The notes beneath the pieces were generated by a model. The model was not told where the DNA came from and searched no databases. It saw only the letters and a program-made list of their open reading frames with translations. Source: Cryptomeria japonica (lineage: Eukaryota; Streptophyta; Pinopsida; Cupressales; Cupressaceae). From it: a stretch of 64,000 nucleotides of DNA. The stretch spans positions 227,574,915-227,638,914 of the forward strand of contig NC_081410.1 in assembly GCF_030272615.1 (NCBI RefSeq), written 5' to 3'. A program made the translations under genes and the position numbers. Positions 37,410 through 48,698 of the stretch are shown in pieces; position 1 is the first letter of the stretch; the number at the start of each line of letters is the position of its first letter.

Positions 37410-37449
37410 GTGTCCACTTTTCTGACCACCATCTTTGTGCACATGCTCC
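37410..37449 (-). repeat. Right terminal inverted repeat of E
   Basis: Inverted copy of the left arm with the same 20-bp core at 37423-37442. Beyond the core the arms read GGGGTAA and GGAGCAT, so identity falls outward. Confidence 0.75.
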
Positions 37450-37451
37450 TA

Positions 37452-39218
37452 GATGATCAGAAATCCAGACCCTCCAAGTTTTTCATATTTGTTGCATGCT
37501 TACCTTTAGCGGGCCTGCCCTCCCAACTTGCTCTTTAAGAAGGTAAGAGGGGAACGACCCAAGTGAGTATACCCGGACCTGGGGTTCCCAACTCACTATA
37601 ATAAATAGGCCATTGATGATGAAAGGGTCAATGGTTGGGGCTATATGAGAGTTCACTGTCACATTGGGTGCTTAGTAGGATCCTAGAGATCTCAATCACA
37701 CTTGCATGACTACTAAGTTCTTGGTGCTTCATTGGGCTATAGGCCTCAATTGTGCTTGCGCAACTGCGAAGGGTACCTCCTAATAAGAAAACATATTAAA
37801 CACCTTGTGCATAGTGGCCAAAAACCTTCTAGTCATTGGTGCAGGAGGTCGGACCTTCGAAGCCGCCCATATTTTTACGGCCCTTAGTAGAGACACAAAG
37901 TTCGCCATGAGGAGTTTTCATGGGAATTGATGCTTGGCTGCCCCGGAGAAGTTAGTGTTGTGGATGGGAGCCAGTGGGGTCAAGCATCTAAGTGTCCACT
38001 CTGGGTAAGCGTAGTTGGGAAACCGATTGGGATCCAATGACTATTGTCCTTGCCAGCCTTAAAAATGTTGTACATGAGCATGAGTGTCTTTGAGCTAAAA
38101 TTCATTTGATCATCGTGTTTTCTTTGCTTGATACTTGCTTGCCAAGAGTAGACTAAAAACACATCATTATCCTCAAACACTTTGCAAAAAACATTTGTCC
38201 AAAAGCAAACAATCATCCAAGTCACTATCCACACAAAGTCCAAATTGCGTCAAAACTCCGTCCATTTCATGTTTCATAAACCTAAGTTGTATAATCATCC
38301 TAAGAAGTCAATCCACCGACCTATCAAGAAAAAGAAGCTCACACAAGCACAACTCATTAGGCGTCGGAAATTTTGGTATACAAACCGCAAACTCTTGCTT
38401 AAACATAGGACATTCTTGCATCATTACCACGATTACGTCCATGGTCATAGCAATGGGTTTGATGCTAGTGATGAACTAAGAGTCCATGCCCTCCATCAAG
38501 GTTTGGGTTTTTCTTTCAACACCAACTATCGTCAAAATCAGGGTGGTCGTGTCCCTTCATACAACTTTCCATCCGAACCAATCATCTATTGAGTCATGTT
38601 CATGTCAAGGATAGCCTAGTCACCAAATTTTTTCTAATCATCACTATCATCCCTCTTCAATCAATCATCCTCAATCTTTTCCTAAGGACTTAAGCACATC
38701 AATCAATCACGAAACCAATCACCTTCAATTATCAAATCAATTCTTAAAATCCAAATCAAATCATCCTTTAATCCAATTTAACCTCACATCAAGGTTGCAT
38801 GCCTTGTGAAGTTCCATTTAGACCTCATCCTTAAATCACTTGGATTTTGTGCTTGAAGAAAAATCCTCTCTAAGTACCTTTGCCTTATCCTTTGAGTCAA
38901 TCAAGACTCTTAACTTACGCCTTTTCTTTGCTTAGGGTCATTAGTCAACCCTTAGTGGAAGAAAGGCTTTTTAATCATCATTCCAAGGTCTAAATTCTAC
39001 CCAACTTGGTCATTACCTCGCTCATGGTTTCACCTACCACCTAAGATCCTCATCCAAGGACTAAGGTGTCAATCCTAATCAAATCCGAGCTCTAATCCAA
39101 AGACCCTACCAATAAGAAAAGTCCCTTTTCATCAAAGACAAATCCAAAAATCCAAAAGTCTCGCTAAGTCCTCTCATCAAAGATTTCGTCCTCCAATCTT
39201 TTCTAAGGTTATTCTTGT
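37452..39218 (+). other. Leader region upstream of the element B gag
   Basis: Non-coding-looking sequence between E and the gag ATG. It should be the 5' untranslated region of B (or, in part, of A). No LTR matching the B 3' LTR at 48713 was found here. A 136-codon frame (38182-38592) is described separately. The rest is AC-rich with short frames only. Confidence 0.45.
38182..38592 (+). CDS. Possible extra ORF upstream of gag, 136 codons
   Basis: Starts MQKTFVQKQTI, is very basic in the middle (HRPIKKKKLTQAQLIRRRKF) and ends YNFPSEPIIY. It precedes gag by 0.6 kb on the same strand. Tat/Ogre-type Gypsy elements can carry an extra ORF at this place, which makes it worth noting. There is no recognisable domain and no protein-level support, so it may be a chance frame. 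Confidence 0.3.
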   Translation: MQKTFVQKQTIIQVTIHTKSKLRQNSVHFMFHKPKLYNHPKKSIHRPIKKKKLTQAQLIRRRKFWYTNRKLLLKHRTFLHHYHDYVHGHSNGFDASDELRVHALHQGLGFSFNTNYRQNQGGRVPSYNFPSEPIIY

Positions 39219-41777
39219 ATGGTCACAACTCGATCTCAAAAGAAAAAGATGTCCGAACAACAATATGGTATGCCAGACATTAGTGTCCTATATGAAGATC
39301 CTACACAAAGTCGCCATGAGGAGGAAAGGGGTAGAAATCACATCAGATATAACATTCCTCGAGGTAACCCACCACCTCCTCCTCCAAACGAAATGGAGAT
39401 GTTGCGGCAACAAGTTGAGAATCTCACCCAACAACTTCATAGTGGTGTTAAAACCAATGAATTCTCACTCAACGACATCTGTCCCTATCCGTTTGATAGG
39501 AATCTTTATATGCCACCCTTTCCACGCGGGTTTGAAACACCCAAATTTGAAAAATATAGAGGAAAGGGGGATCCCCGTGATCATGTCCGAGAATTTCATT
39601 CTGCTTGTCTTGAAGTAGCTTATGAGGACACATACCTAATGCGCCTTTTTCCCCAAAGCTTGGGAGGAACAACCACATCATGGTTTTCCCGACTACCAGG
39701 TGGCATAAGAACATTTGAGGAACTCATCCAGAAGTTCCTGTCTCATTACTCTTATAATATTGAACGCGACATCACCATGGCTGATCTATGCAACACCAAA
39801 CAAAAACCAGGTGAATTATTCTCAGTATTCCTGCAACGATGGCGCCAAATGTCTAGCAGACGTTCTCTTCAGTTACCTGAACGAGAACTAGTGGAAATTT
39901 TCATTTCCAACTTAAACGAAGAAATGGAATTTCACCTGGATGTCAAAGACACAGACTCTTTTAACGATATGATCACCAAAGGTATAAAATGTGAAAGGGC
40001 ACTCATCAAAAAAGGACTCATCAAAATCTTTAATGAACCCAAAGATGGTCCTCGCCCGCGCTTCAATAGTGATAAACCAAACTTCTGGAATAAGAATAAG
40101 AATATCGTCAACGATGGAGTTGTGGATGGTCGAACTGTCCAAAATGCACAACCTGTGGTTCGGTTTGTAGGACAAAATCCTCCACCTCAAAATAACACAA
40201 ATGTTCCTCTTAATCAAGGTCGCATCACATCTCATGATGAACCAAGACCTCGTCCACAAAAACAAAAACGCACATACACTCCCTTAGGGGAACCCATTGA
40301 AACAGTATTGCGACAACTCCTCTCTCAAAATTTGATCACTCTACCTAAGCTATCCAATTATGAGCCGCAAGTTAAACCAGCATGGTGGAGAGATACTGAA
40401 CACTGTGAGTTCCATCAAGGAAGAGGACACAAGACAAGTAATTGTCACCGATTGAAAGATCTCATTCAAGATCTTATTGATCGAGGAGAAATTGAGATTG
40501 AAGGACATGATCCAAAAACAACCAATAATGATCATCTGATGTTCAAGAATCCACTTCCATCGCAAGATCAAAGGGGCCCTTCCACTTCCAGACGAGGTCC
40601 TGATACCACTGATTATACGCAAGCTGCATATAATTACACTGTCAATCACCTGTATGATGCCAGTGAACAAATTGCAACTATCACTTTCAAAAATCCCACC
40701 CCAAATTGCAATGTTGTTACACGTCGTGGCAAAGTCACCATAAAGGCAGCTCCACAAGGCACCACCTCCATCCCAAAGCAATATAATCTTGTGGAACAAT
40801 TAGATAAAACACCTGCGCTCATATCCATTTTAGAGCTATTGCGCCTGTCACCATCTCATAAAACTATCTTGGATCAAGCACTCCAAGAGGCGTCAGTCCC
40901 TGCAAACCTGAACACGGACCAATTTCAAGCCATGGTTGGAAATCTAAAGTCATCACCTTGTCTCACTTTTTCTGAAAGTGACAACTCTTCTTTCCAACAA
41001 CCTCATAACGCCTCACTCCACATTGAAGGCTTTGTCAACCAACACAGGATCAAGCGAGTCTTGATCGATAATGGAGCAGGCCTAAACATTTGCACACTAC
41101 AATTGGTCACAGCATTGGGATATGCAATAGAATCAATGGATCCTCGCAAGAAGATCACCATCAAGGCCTATGATGATGCAGAGCGTTCATCCAAAGGAGC
41201 TGTGGTACTACCAATCCGAGTGGGCCCTGTGGTAAAGCACATCATCTGTCAGGTTCTGGACCTTCCTCTGCCATATAATCTATTATTAGGGAGACCTTGG
41301 ATACATGCCATGCAAGCTGTTCCATCTACCTACCATCAATGTATCAAGTTCCCACATAATGGTGCAGAGATCACAATCCTGGGCGATACAAATCCTTTTG
41401 CATTTTGCCATAATATTAGCCATCAACCAGAGATTACTGTTCCTAATAATAGGGAAGCCATTTCCTCCACATCATATGTAAATCCCGCCTCTCTTGCCAG
41501 TTCAAACACCCCTATACCCAAGCAAGAAAAGCTTAAAATGAAAGTAGCAGAGGAAGGTCCTGGAGAATACAACTTGAGTCAACTCTTTTGTGTGGGACAA
41601 ATGCCCACTTCTCCTAGAACACATGGTAAACCACAGCAGTTACTCCAGCAACCACTAATCATGCCTGCATGTGCCTTAACGCCTTTCATCCTTGGAAAGA
41701 GTCAAGAGGAAGAAACACAAGATGAGGACCTAGCAGACTGGATCTATAAAGACCCCGTTACCACTGATAAACCGTGA
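39219..41777 (+). CDS. Element B Gag-protease (Tat-like Ty3/Gypsy)
   Basis: 852 codons from ATG to TGA. A Gag core lies at residues ~105-270 (PKFEKYRGKGDPRDHVREFH ... FLQRWRQMSSR). At ~393-410 is a zinc-knuckle-like segment (CEFHQGRGHKTSNC). An aspartic protease follows at ~600-720 with VLIDNGAGLNICTL and LLLGRPWIHAM. The active-site triad is D-N-G, not D-(T/S)-G; Tat-group proteases often vary here, but activity is uncertain. Gag builds the particle and the protease matures it. The TGA is followed in the same frame by the next pol segment. The homologous part of element A has no stop at this point, so the TGA looks like a mutation and not a programmed boundary. Confidence 0.9.
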   Translation: MVTTRSQKKKMSEQQYGMPDISVLYEDPTQSRHEEERGRNHIRYNIPRGNPPPPPPNEMEMLRQQVENLTQQLHSGVKTNEFSLNDICPYPFDRNLYMPPFPRGFETPKFEKYRGKGDPRDHVREFHSACLEVAYEDTYLMRLFPQSLGGTTTSWFSRLPGGIRTFEELIQKFLSHYSYNIERDITMADLCNTKQKPGELFSVFLQRWRQMSSRRSLQLPERELVEIFISNLNEEMEFHLDVKDTDSFNDMITKGIKCERALIKKGLIKIFNEPKDGPRPRFNSDKPNFWNKNKNIVNDGVVDGRTVQNAQPVVRFVGQNPPPQNNTNVPLNQGRITSHDEPRPRPQKQKRTYTPLGEPIETVLRQLLSQNLITLPKLSNYEPQVKPAWWRDTEHCEFHQGRGHKTSNCHRLKDLIQDLIDRGEIEIEGHDPKTTNNDHLMFKNPLPSQDQRGPSTSRRGPDTTDYTQAAYNYTVNHLYDASEQIATITFKNPTPNCNVVTRRGKVTIKAAPQGTTSIPKQYNLVEQLDKTPALISILELLRLSPSHKTILDQALQEASVPANLNTDQFQAMVGNLKSSPCLTFSESDNSSFQQPHNASLHIEGFVNQHRIKRVLIDNGAGLNICTLQLVTALGYAIESMDPRKKITIKAYDDAERSSKGAVVLPIRVGPVVKHIICQVLDLPLPYNLLLGRPWIHAMQAVPSTYHQCIKFPHNGAEITILGDTNPFAFCHNISHQPEITVPNNREAISSTSYVNPASLASSNTPIPKQEKLKMKVAEEGPGEYNLSQLFCVGQMPTSPRTHGKPQQLLQQPLIMPACALTPFILGKSQEEETQDEDLADWIYKDPVTTDKP

Positions 41778-43001
41778 GTTACGCTTCCTACAGAACAGTA
41801 TGGCAAAGGCCTCCTCATTATGCAAAGAATGGGGTATGATGGTCAAAGTGCTTTGGGATCCTGCAAACAAGGACGACATGAACCGCTACAGCCAGAGTTC
41901 AAGCCCAAAGGTAATACAGGCCTAGGCTTTGAAAAAGAGATCCTTCCTAAACTCAAATTCAAAGGAAAACCCAGCAAACCATTTTGCCCACCTACTGCAA
42001 AGAGGACACCTTTCATAATCAAAGCACCATCAAACACTATCCCCACTGCCCCATCGAGGCTCACAAACCTACCACAACCATCTACAATGCCAATCATCCC
42101 ACCAAATGAACCAGTAATCCCATCAGCAACACCATTTGTAGCAACAACTGTATGGAAACCTACAGTAGCATCTATGGCACCAGCCGTTCCAACAGAAGCC
42201 ACTAAATCAACACTACCAATACTTCCAGTGATAAATTCTTTTATCCCCATCACGGTTCCTGCAGCACCGATCACCTCAAAGGTACATAAACCAGTTACGC
42301 CTGCAGTATTCAACTCCAGCGACATCCCAGTATGGTATAGCAATCGGATGCTGGAAAGTGATTCAGAGACCGACTCACATGAGTGGGAATTCGATTCAGT
42401 GCAACTTAACACTTCAGATGAGGAAGACACATCACCACCTCCACCCCACAAAGACATCCCTGTTTACGGAGAAGCACAGATAAAGACCACTTGGGTACCT
42501 GAGCTGGAAACATCTTCCACAGACCCTACGTCTCATCCTACGCCTGATTCTGATAGGGAAAGTACCATCAACGACCTTCATCACACTGTCTTAACCCTCA
42601 CTGATACATCTCCCGCACTTAACTTAATCGATGAAGTAATGCCCATTATCCACCCTGAACTCATCGAATGGAACCAACCAAATCCCCCATGTCTTGACCT
42701 CTTCCAAAACGATGAGGCTATCATTGACTTTTTGGAATTAAGGGATAATCTACCAAGCGGGGATCACAAAGCTGGATTCGCCATTGAACTTAATAGCGCA
42801 GCATACTTCGGGGCGGATGCCAAACCCTTCAGCAGCAAAAATATAACAATAAAACATGGATCTTCCAGTGAAAACCACACTGTGGCGTTGTTTGATCCGA
42901 CAAAAGTAAAAAGAAAGAGCGTATCCAACGGTGAAAACCTCTCTGAGGCGCCTGAGGATGAAGGGTTTGACATTCTCCCTGCTAGTACACAACAGGAATG
43001 A
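41778..43001 (+). pseudogene. Element B linker with G-patch-like module
   Basis: Same frame as gag-pro, between TGA 41775-41777 and TGA 42999-43001. It opens with a G-patch-like module (KGLLIMQRMGYDGQSALG, then GNTGLGFE): an aromatic/hydrophobic start, GYDGQ and a second G-L-G. A long Pro/Thr/Ala-rich low-complexity stretch follows, then an acidic segment. G-patch modules bind RNA or helicases. In element A the same position has a better preserved copy (VEKMGYKGHGLGPEGKGRKT). The stop at 42999 is one C-to-T step from CGA. An ATG at 41820 could start a separate product, but the frame continuity argues for one polyprotein. Confidence 0.75.
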
Positions 43002-44039
43002 TCAACGATCCTCATTGAGGAGACCCAAGAATACAATGAGGGGACTCCTAAAAACCCTCATATCATACATCTGGCATCTCTTCTCACTCCAGAGGAACAG
43101 CCTCAATTCATAGAGTTCTTCCAACAACGTCAGATCAACTTCGCATGGTCATATGCAGACATGCCTGGGCTTGATCCTGATTTAGTCATGCATCATCTCA
43201 CAGTAGCAAAAGGAGCCAAACCTGTCAAGCAGAAGCTTCGTAAGATGCATCCTCAAATTGCAGTGCTAGTCAAAACAGAACTCAAGAAACTCCTGGATGT
43301 TGGTTTCATTAGACCAATTGATTATGCAGAATGGATCTCCAACATTGTGCCAGTCGGCAAACCAAAAGGGGGCATCCGCATTTGTACTGACTTCAGAGAT
43401 CTGAATAAAGCATGTCCTAAGGATGACTTCCCTCTACCAAATATCGACATCATAGTAGATTTCACAGCAGGACATGCCATGCTTTCACTCATGGATGGCT
43501 TTTCAGGATACAATCAGATAAAGATCGCACCCGAAGATCAACATAAGACAGCCTTCACATGTCCATGGGGCACATACTGCTGGAATGTAATGCCTTTTGG
43601 TCTAAAGAATGCAGGAGCGACCTATCAGAGAGCAATGACCACCATCTTCCATGACATGATGCATACCATGATGGAAGATTATGTGGATGACTTACTAGCA
43701 AAATCACTCACTAGAGAAGGACATCTCCACATCTTAGATCAAATCTTTGATAGACTGGAACAATATCATGTTCGACTCAACCCAAAGAAATGTGTCTTCG
43801 GAGTGACCTCCGGGAAACTTCTAGGATACATTGTCTCAAGCAAAGGTATTGAGGTCGATCCAGCAAAGGTTAAAGCAATCATGGACATGCCACCTCCAAA
43901 GAATATCAGTCAGCTAAGAACACTACAAGGACGGCTTCAATCTATCCGCAGATTCATTGCACAATTGGCTGATAAGTGTCACCCATTCACACACCTGCTA
44001 CACAAGAACATCCGCTTTCAGTGGGATGACAGATGCTAG
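43002..44039 (+). pseudogene. Element B reverse transcriptase
   Basis: In frame with the preceding segments. RT motifs in order: KPVKQKLRKMHP, a 'GFI(R)P..Y..W.SN.V.V.K..G..R.C.D(F)RDLNKACPKD' block, LSLMDGFSGYNQI, TAFTCPWGTYCWNVMPFGLK, EDYVDDLLAKS (the YVDD catalytic pair near 43680-43690) and HVRLNPKKCVFGV. All expected aspartates are present. The segment ends at TAG 44037-44039 in the connection between RT and RNase H, at a codon where element A's relative has CAA/CAG context (CQKAF). One C-to-T change explains it. RT copies the element's RNA into DNA in the virus-like particle. Confidence 0.9.
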
Positions 44040-46304
44040 CAAGCATTTCAGGCGCTTAAAGACTATCTCATAAATCCACCATTGCTGTTGCCACCAAATC
44101 CAAGTAGACCGTTGTTACTTTATATCTCAGCAACAAGTACAACATTGGGTGTACTACTGGCACAACATAATGCAGAAGGCAAAGAGTGTGCTGTATACTA
44201 CATCTCTCGTACACTGGTTGGCTATGAACTCAATTATACACCTATTGAGCGAGCTTGCTTAGCAGTAATCTTGGCAGCCACTAAACTGAGGCACTATCTG
44301 TTAACACACAAGGTGCAACTTATCGCAAAGATTGATCCACTCAAGTATTTACTTAACAAAGCAGCATTGACAGGTCGCTTGGCCAAATGGGTGATGATTC
44401 TAAGTGAATTTGACATCAAGTACGTGGACCGTAAAGCTATCAAAGGTCAAGTTATTGCAGATCAGTTGGCCGATGCACCACTCATAGGCGATCATCCCCT
44501 CATTTCCAATTTTCCAGATGAAGAGATATTCATGATCACAGAAGCACAACCATGGAAACTATATTTTGATGGTTCATACACTAGGCACGGCTCGGGGGCA
44601 GGCATTCTGTTTATCACACCTCAAGGTGATAGCATCCCGAAGTCTTACAGGCTCACATTTCCATGCACAAACAACATAGCAGAGTATGAGGCCTTGATCA
44701 CAGGACTCAGATTAGCCATACAATGGAAATTAAAAGAATTGCAAGTATATGGCGATTCCCAACTAATCATTCGACAAGCAACAGATGAGTATCAGACCAA
44801 AGATGATAAACTCATGCCATATAAGCAAATGGTGGACACTCTAAAGACATCATTTACTACTATCACTTTTGAGCAGATACCAAGAGATCAGAATCGAGCT
44901 GCTGACGCCATGGCTACCATCGCATCTCTACTAGATCTTCCACAGAATTCAACACGCTACGAGTTCTTGGTAGAACAGCTTTGGATTCCCGCTTATGATA
45001 TCCCCGAATCCGAAATGATATGTCGCCTTGTAGGTTCCGAATCCCCATGGTACGGTGATTTCTACACCTATCTCCGCGATCACACCCTTCCTCCCAACCA
45101 ATCAAATAACCAACGTAAAACCTTCATTCGCCAAACTGCTCGATATACCATTATTGCCGAAACCCTATACCGCCGTAGTCTTGATGGTACTCTCCTTCGA
45201 TGTCTGGAACAAGATGAGATAACAAAGGCTTTGGAAGAGGTACATGAAGGAATTTGCGGGACTCACTCAAGTGGTCCATCACTCGCCAAGAAACTCCTGC
45301 GAGCTGGATATTATTGGCCATCTATGGAAAAGGATTCCTACTACTTTGTCAGGAAATGCAAGAAATGTCAAGTTCACGGTGACCTGATACATGCACCAGC
45401 ACAGGAACTGCAACCAATCACAACACCATGGCCTTTTTGTCAATGGGGCCTTGACCTTGTGGGTAAGATTCATCCATCTTCATCCAATGGCCATAAATTC
45501 ATTATTACCGCTACCGAATATTTCACCAAGTGGATCGAAGCTGTTCCACTTACCCAAGTCACCGGCAAGCAGATCGCCTCATTCATCCTCAACTACATCA
45601 TCTACCGGTATGGTGTGCCCATGTCCATCATCACAGATAACGGTCTTCCTTTCAAAAATCAAGATGTCCGTGAGCTTTGTGAGAAATTTCATATCCAACA
45701 ACGCTTTTCCACTCCCTATTACCCACAAGGCAATGGTCAGGCTGAAGCATCCAATAAAAACATACTAAGGATCGTAAAGAAGACAGTCAATGATGTCGGC
45801 CGTGATTGGCATGTTCAACTAAATCCAGCGCTATGGGCATATCGAACTAGCATTCGAACCCCTACAGGTGCAACTCCTTATTCATTGGTCTATGGTGCAG
45901 AAGCTATCTTGCCTATTGAGGTCGAGATACCATCATTACGAGTTTCCTTGCATAATCTCATCGATGATGAAACTTACAGAGTATCCCGTCTTCAGGACTT
46001 AGAGTTACTTGATGAGAAACGACAAGCTGCATACAATCACCTCAAAGCCTATCAGCAGCGCATGAGCAGAAGCTACAATCACCGAGTTAGACCTCGTACA
46101 TTTGAGGTAGGTGATCTTGTTCTACGAGAGAATCCTTGCAACCAACCAAACAGAGAACATCAGGGTAAGTTTGAATCAAACTGGCTGGGCCCATATGTTG
46201 TCACTGCTGTGTTCGGGTCCGGGGCATATCAGTTGGCTACATCAGAAGGAGAACCGCTCGCAGATCCAATCAATAGCATGCACCTCAAACGGTTTTATAC
46301 CTAA
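44040..46304 (+). pseudogene. Element B RNase H, second RNase H and integrase
   Basis: In-frame continuation (ATG at 44082). First comes a Gypsy RNase H (LLLYISATSTTLGVLLAQ ... YYISRTL, ERACLAV). Next is a second RNase H domain (LYFDGSYTRHGSGAGILFI ... NNIAEYEALITGL ... VYGDSQLII ... QNRAADAMA), the archaeal-type domain that marks the Tat lineage. The integrase has a zinc finger (H..EGICGTHSSG ... CKKCQ), a DDE core (GLDLVGK, TDNGLPF, GNGQAEASNK) and a C-terminal GPY-like segment (NWLGPYVV). It stops at 46304 (HLKRFYT). No internal stop remains here. No chromodomain is visible, as expected for Tat. Confidence 0.9.
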
Positions 46305-46438
46305 CGTATACAGAGCATCAGGCTCCCCTACATATCAATAAAATATCAAAAACATTCAGAAAATGTCCTGAAGAAAATACAAAAACATTCAAAAAAGTAA
46401 AGAAAAATCATGCATCCAAATGGTGAACAAACACTCCG

Positions 46439-46488
46439 GTGGCACCTTGGGTAAATACGGTGGTGAAAACCTGGCAAACAGGCGCCAC
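46439..46488 (+). promoter_or_regulatory. Hairpin motif after integrase, element B
   Basis: GTGGCACC (46439-46446) can pair with GGCGCCAC (46481-46488) with one mismatch. The loop contains GGTGAAAACCTGGCAAACAG. Element A has the same GGTGAAAACCT core at the same place, inside arms of different sequence, so the structure seems conserved. Confidence 0.45.
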
Positions 46489-48550
46489 TCGTAAAAACAA
46501 TGGCTCCAGTATCTTTCAGGCTCGTTGCGATCACATTCATGCACACACACATCCATCCATCCAAACTATGGCTTGTTATTTGATCTACAATTAAGAAAGT
46601 ACTCCACGCGTCTAGCATCCCACCTTTTCATAGTCCGGTCTACAAACTGGGGGCACTACCCTTACCCTCGTGATGGAAGTGGATTCTACATTGTCTTATG
46701 ATTCATTAAGTTCTTCATTCAAGCAATCATCAAAATACCAAAAACATTCAAAAAAATGTCTCACAAAAATCCAAAAAACATCGGAAAAACCATCAAAAAT
46801 CCCACAAAAACATGGCAACACCTTGTACATATTTATCCGATCAGATACAAAATAAACATTGACAACTACTCACACACTGACCATTTACCAATCAACCCAA
46901 CACAATCAACATCAACAAATCCAAACCTGTCTTTAAACAAGGATGCATCCTTCCTTACCAAAACAAAGACAAGATGACGTTTTCTTTGACAAGAAAATTA
47001 TGTTAAGCTATCAAATACTTGGTTGATTTGTGAGTATAATTGTTTGTTTATCTGTATCGGACTCTTTCAGCATTGTTTTGTAGCGTTTGCGCATTATTTC
47101 CGATGAAGTTCTGGGGCATGTACTAATGGTGTCTACGTGGGAAGTTCACTAAGCTACGTGATCTTATGCCAAAATGCAGTCATAGATCACTACGGCTTGC
47201 TGACTACAGCGTATACCTCGACCATATGGACATGAACCATTACCAAGGATCCTTATTCTTTATTCTTTATGTAAATATGCTGTTTGGTTGCAGGTACAAT
47301 GCTCATCCTTTGGTTCCTCTTCCTCCAAATTGGATAAAGGTTTTATTTTCTTAGTACGGTATGAGCTTGTCTCAGGATCTGATCAGTCTAAGATCAAGGA
47401 GGACGATCCAAGTCATGCACGAAAGGAGATAATCCTTGTCTGTTCCGCAAGCAATACTCTGGTCGACTTGACCCTTATATCAAGTCGTTTGTATTAACTT
47501 GCTATATTAAAATCCATGAAAGAAATACTCAGGTCATCTTGAATTATTGTGTCAAGATGCTTGTATTCTCTTCCAACATTTTAAAGCTCAATGATGAAAA
47601 TAGAGCACTATGGATCGTCATCTCATCTCATCTGTATATATTGCATTTCGTTGCATTCCACCCATCCATACATTCATAATAGCTGCATATCATGCATACA
47701 TAGTCATAATAATGCATACTCTATTTTACTCCTCTTCTTCCATAGGACTCGGTCCTAGTCCTCCATATCTTCTATCTAACATCGAATCCCCCCTCACCCT
47801 CCCTATCTTGATCATCAACATCATCCTAATCCCTTCATTGCTTCCCATCCTCACTCATCCACAAAATTAAGCCAGTTACTCTATCTACACAGGTACATCG
47901 ACTCACACACACCTAGACTATCAACAGATACTCTGATCAAGTATCTTCAGGTCTCAACAGGTAATCGATTATGGTAATCCTAGACTACATCAGGCATTTA
48001 TCACAATGACCTAGTCTCAACGGGGCTGCCATGATTCCCCACAACCATCCATCACACGCACATACTATCAATTGATCAACCAATCAAACACAATCCGATG
48101 GACAATTACATCAATTGTCTACGTCTCAACGAGTATTTTGCTTCATATACCTTGACTTCATCGGGCAATTACATCAATTGTCTAAGTCACCATCAGGTCA
48201 CTTTGATTCACTTACTCAGACTTTATCATGTCCAAGCGACCAACTGACATCAACTGTCACGCTTTGACTTGACCGGGGCAATTAAACCGATTGCACCAGA
48301 TTGTCCAACCAATTTTGATCAATTGTATAGCATCAATACAAACCCCACACTACATCTGCTATGTATCTCTTGCATGACCTCAGGGTACTCGCTGGCTTGT
48401 TGTTTCTTCATATTCACTCCATTTTCTCCCATTCTTTCATCATTAGTTCTAATTTCTTCTATTCTACCTCCCCTCCACTTTTCATTCTTTTTCGAGAGAT
48501 CGCCCGATTTTTCAAACAAAATTCGGCCCATCTCTCGAGGGGGCATACCA

Positions 48551-48684
48551 CCCATTAAATTTACATTTTATGGGGCATTTCTTCACACCAATTTTTCTTT
48601 CTTTGAAACGACGCGAACCCATTAAATTTACATTTTATGGGGCATTTCTTCACACCAATTTTTCTTTCTTTGAAACGATGCGAT
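48551..48684 (+). repeat. 67-bp tandem duplication before the polypurine tract
   Basis: Two near-identical copies of a unit starting CCCATTAAATTTACATTTTA and ending GAAACGA(C/T)GCGA(A/T), directly 5' of the 3' LTR of B. Confidence 0.9.
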
Positions 48685-48698
48685 AAACTGCACCGTCT

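Larger units (their letters stand above)
30507..37449. mobile_element. Element E: inverted-repeat DNA transposon carrying an unidentified gene
   Basis: The two ends are inverted copies: GTGCACAAAGATGGTGGTCA is exact at 30514-30533 and, reversed, at 37423-37442. A second shared block AGTGGACAC lies at 30548-30556 and 37410-37418. Ends placed at GGGG (30507) and CTCC (37449) leave TA on both sides, a possible 2-bp target duplication. Similarity may extend outward (TCATCTAG in both arms), so the ends are not final. Both subterminal regions carry repeated CG-rich palindromic motifs. No transposase was recognised. A ten-exon minus-strand gene fills 34442-37049, and the left half is microsatellites and duplications. 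Confidence 0.65.
46305..48698 (+). other. 3' untranslated region of element B
   Basis: 2.4 kb between the integrase stop and the polypurine tract. Reading frames are short and unconvincing on both strands, so unlike A there is no antisense PMD gene. It holds a conserved hairpin motif (46439-46488) and a 67-bp tandem duplication (48551-48684). Confidence 0.6.

Noticed and set aside
30507..37449. Calling E a CACTA or MITE element
   Set aside because: The ends do not begin CACT(A/G) and the element is 6.9 kb with a spliced gene. The superfamily is left open.
41775..41777. Programmed stop or frameshift between gag-pro and pol
   Set aside because: The next segment is in the same frame and the homologous region of A reads through without a stop, so a point mutation is simpler.
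41843..42457. 204-codon minus-strand frame opposite the B linker
   Set aside because: It is a shadow of the Pro/Thr/Ala-rich sense coding sequence. Its Gly/Val-rich peptide has no domain.
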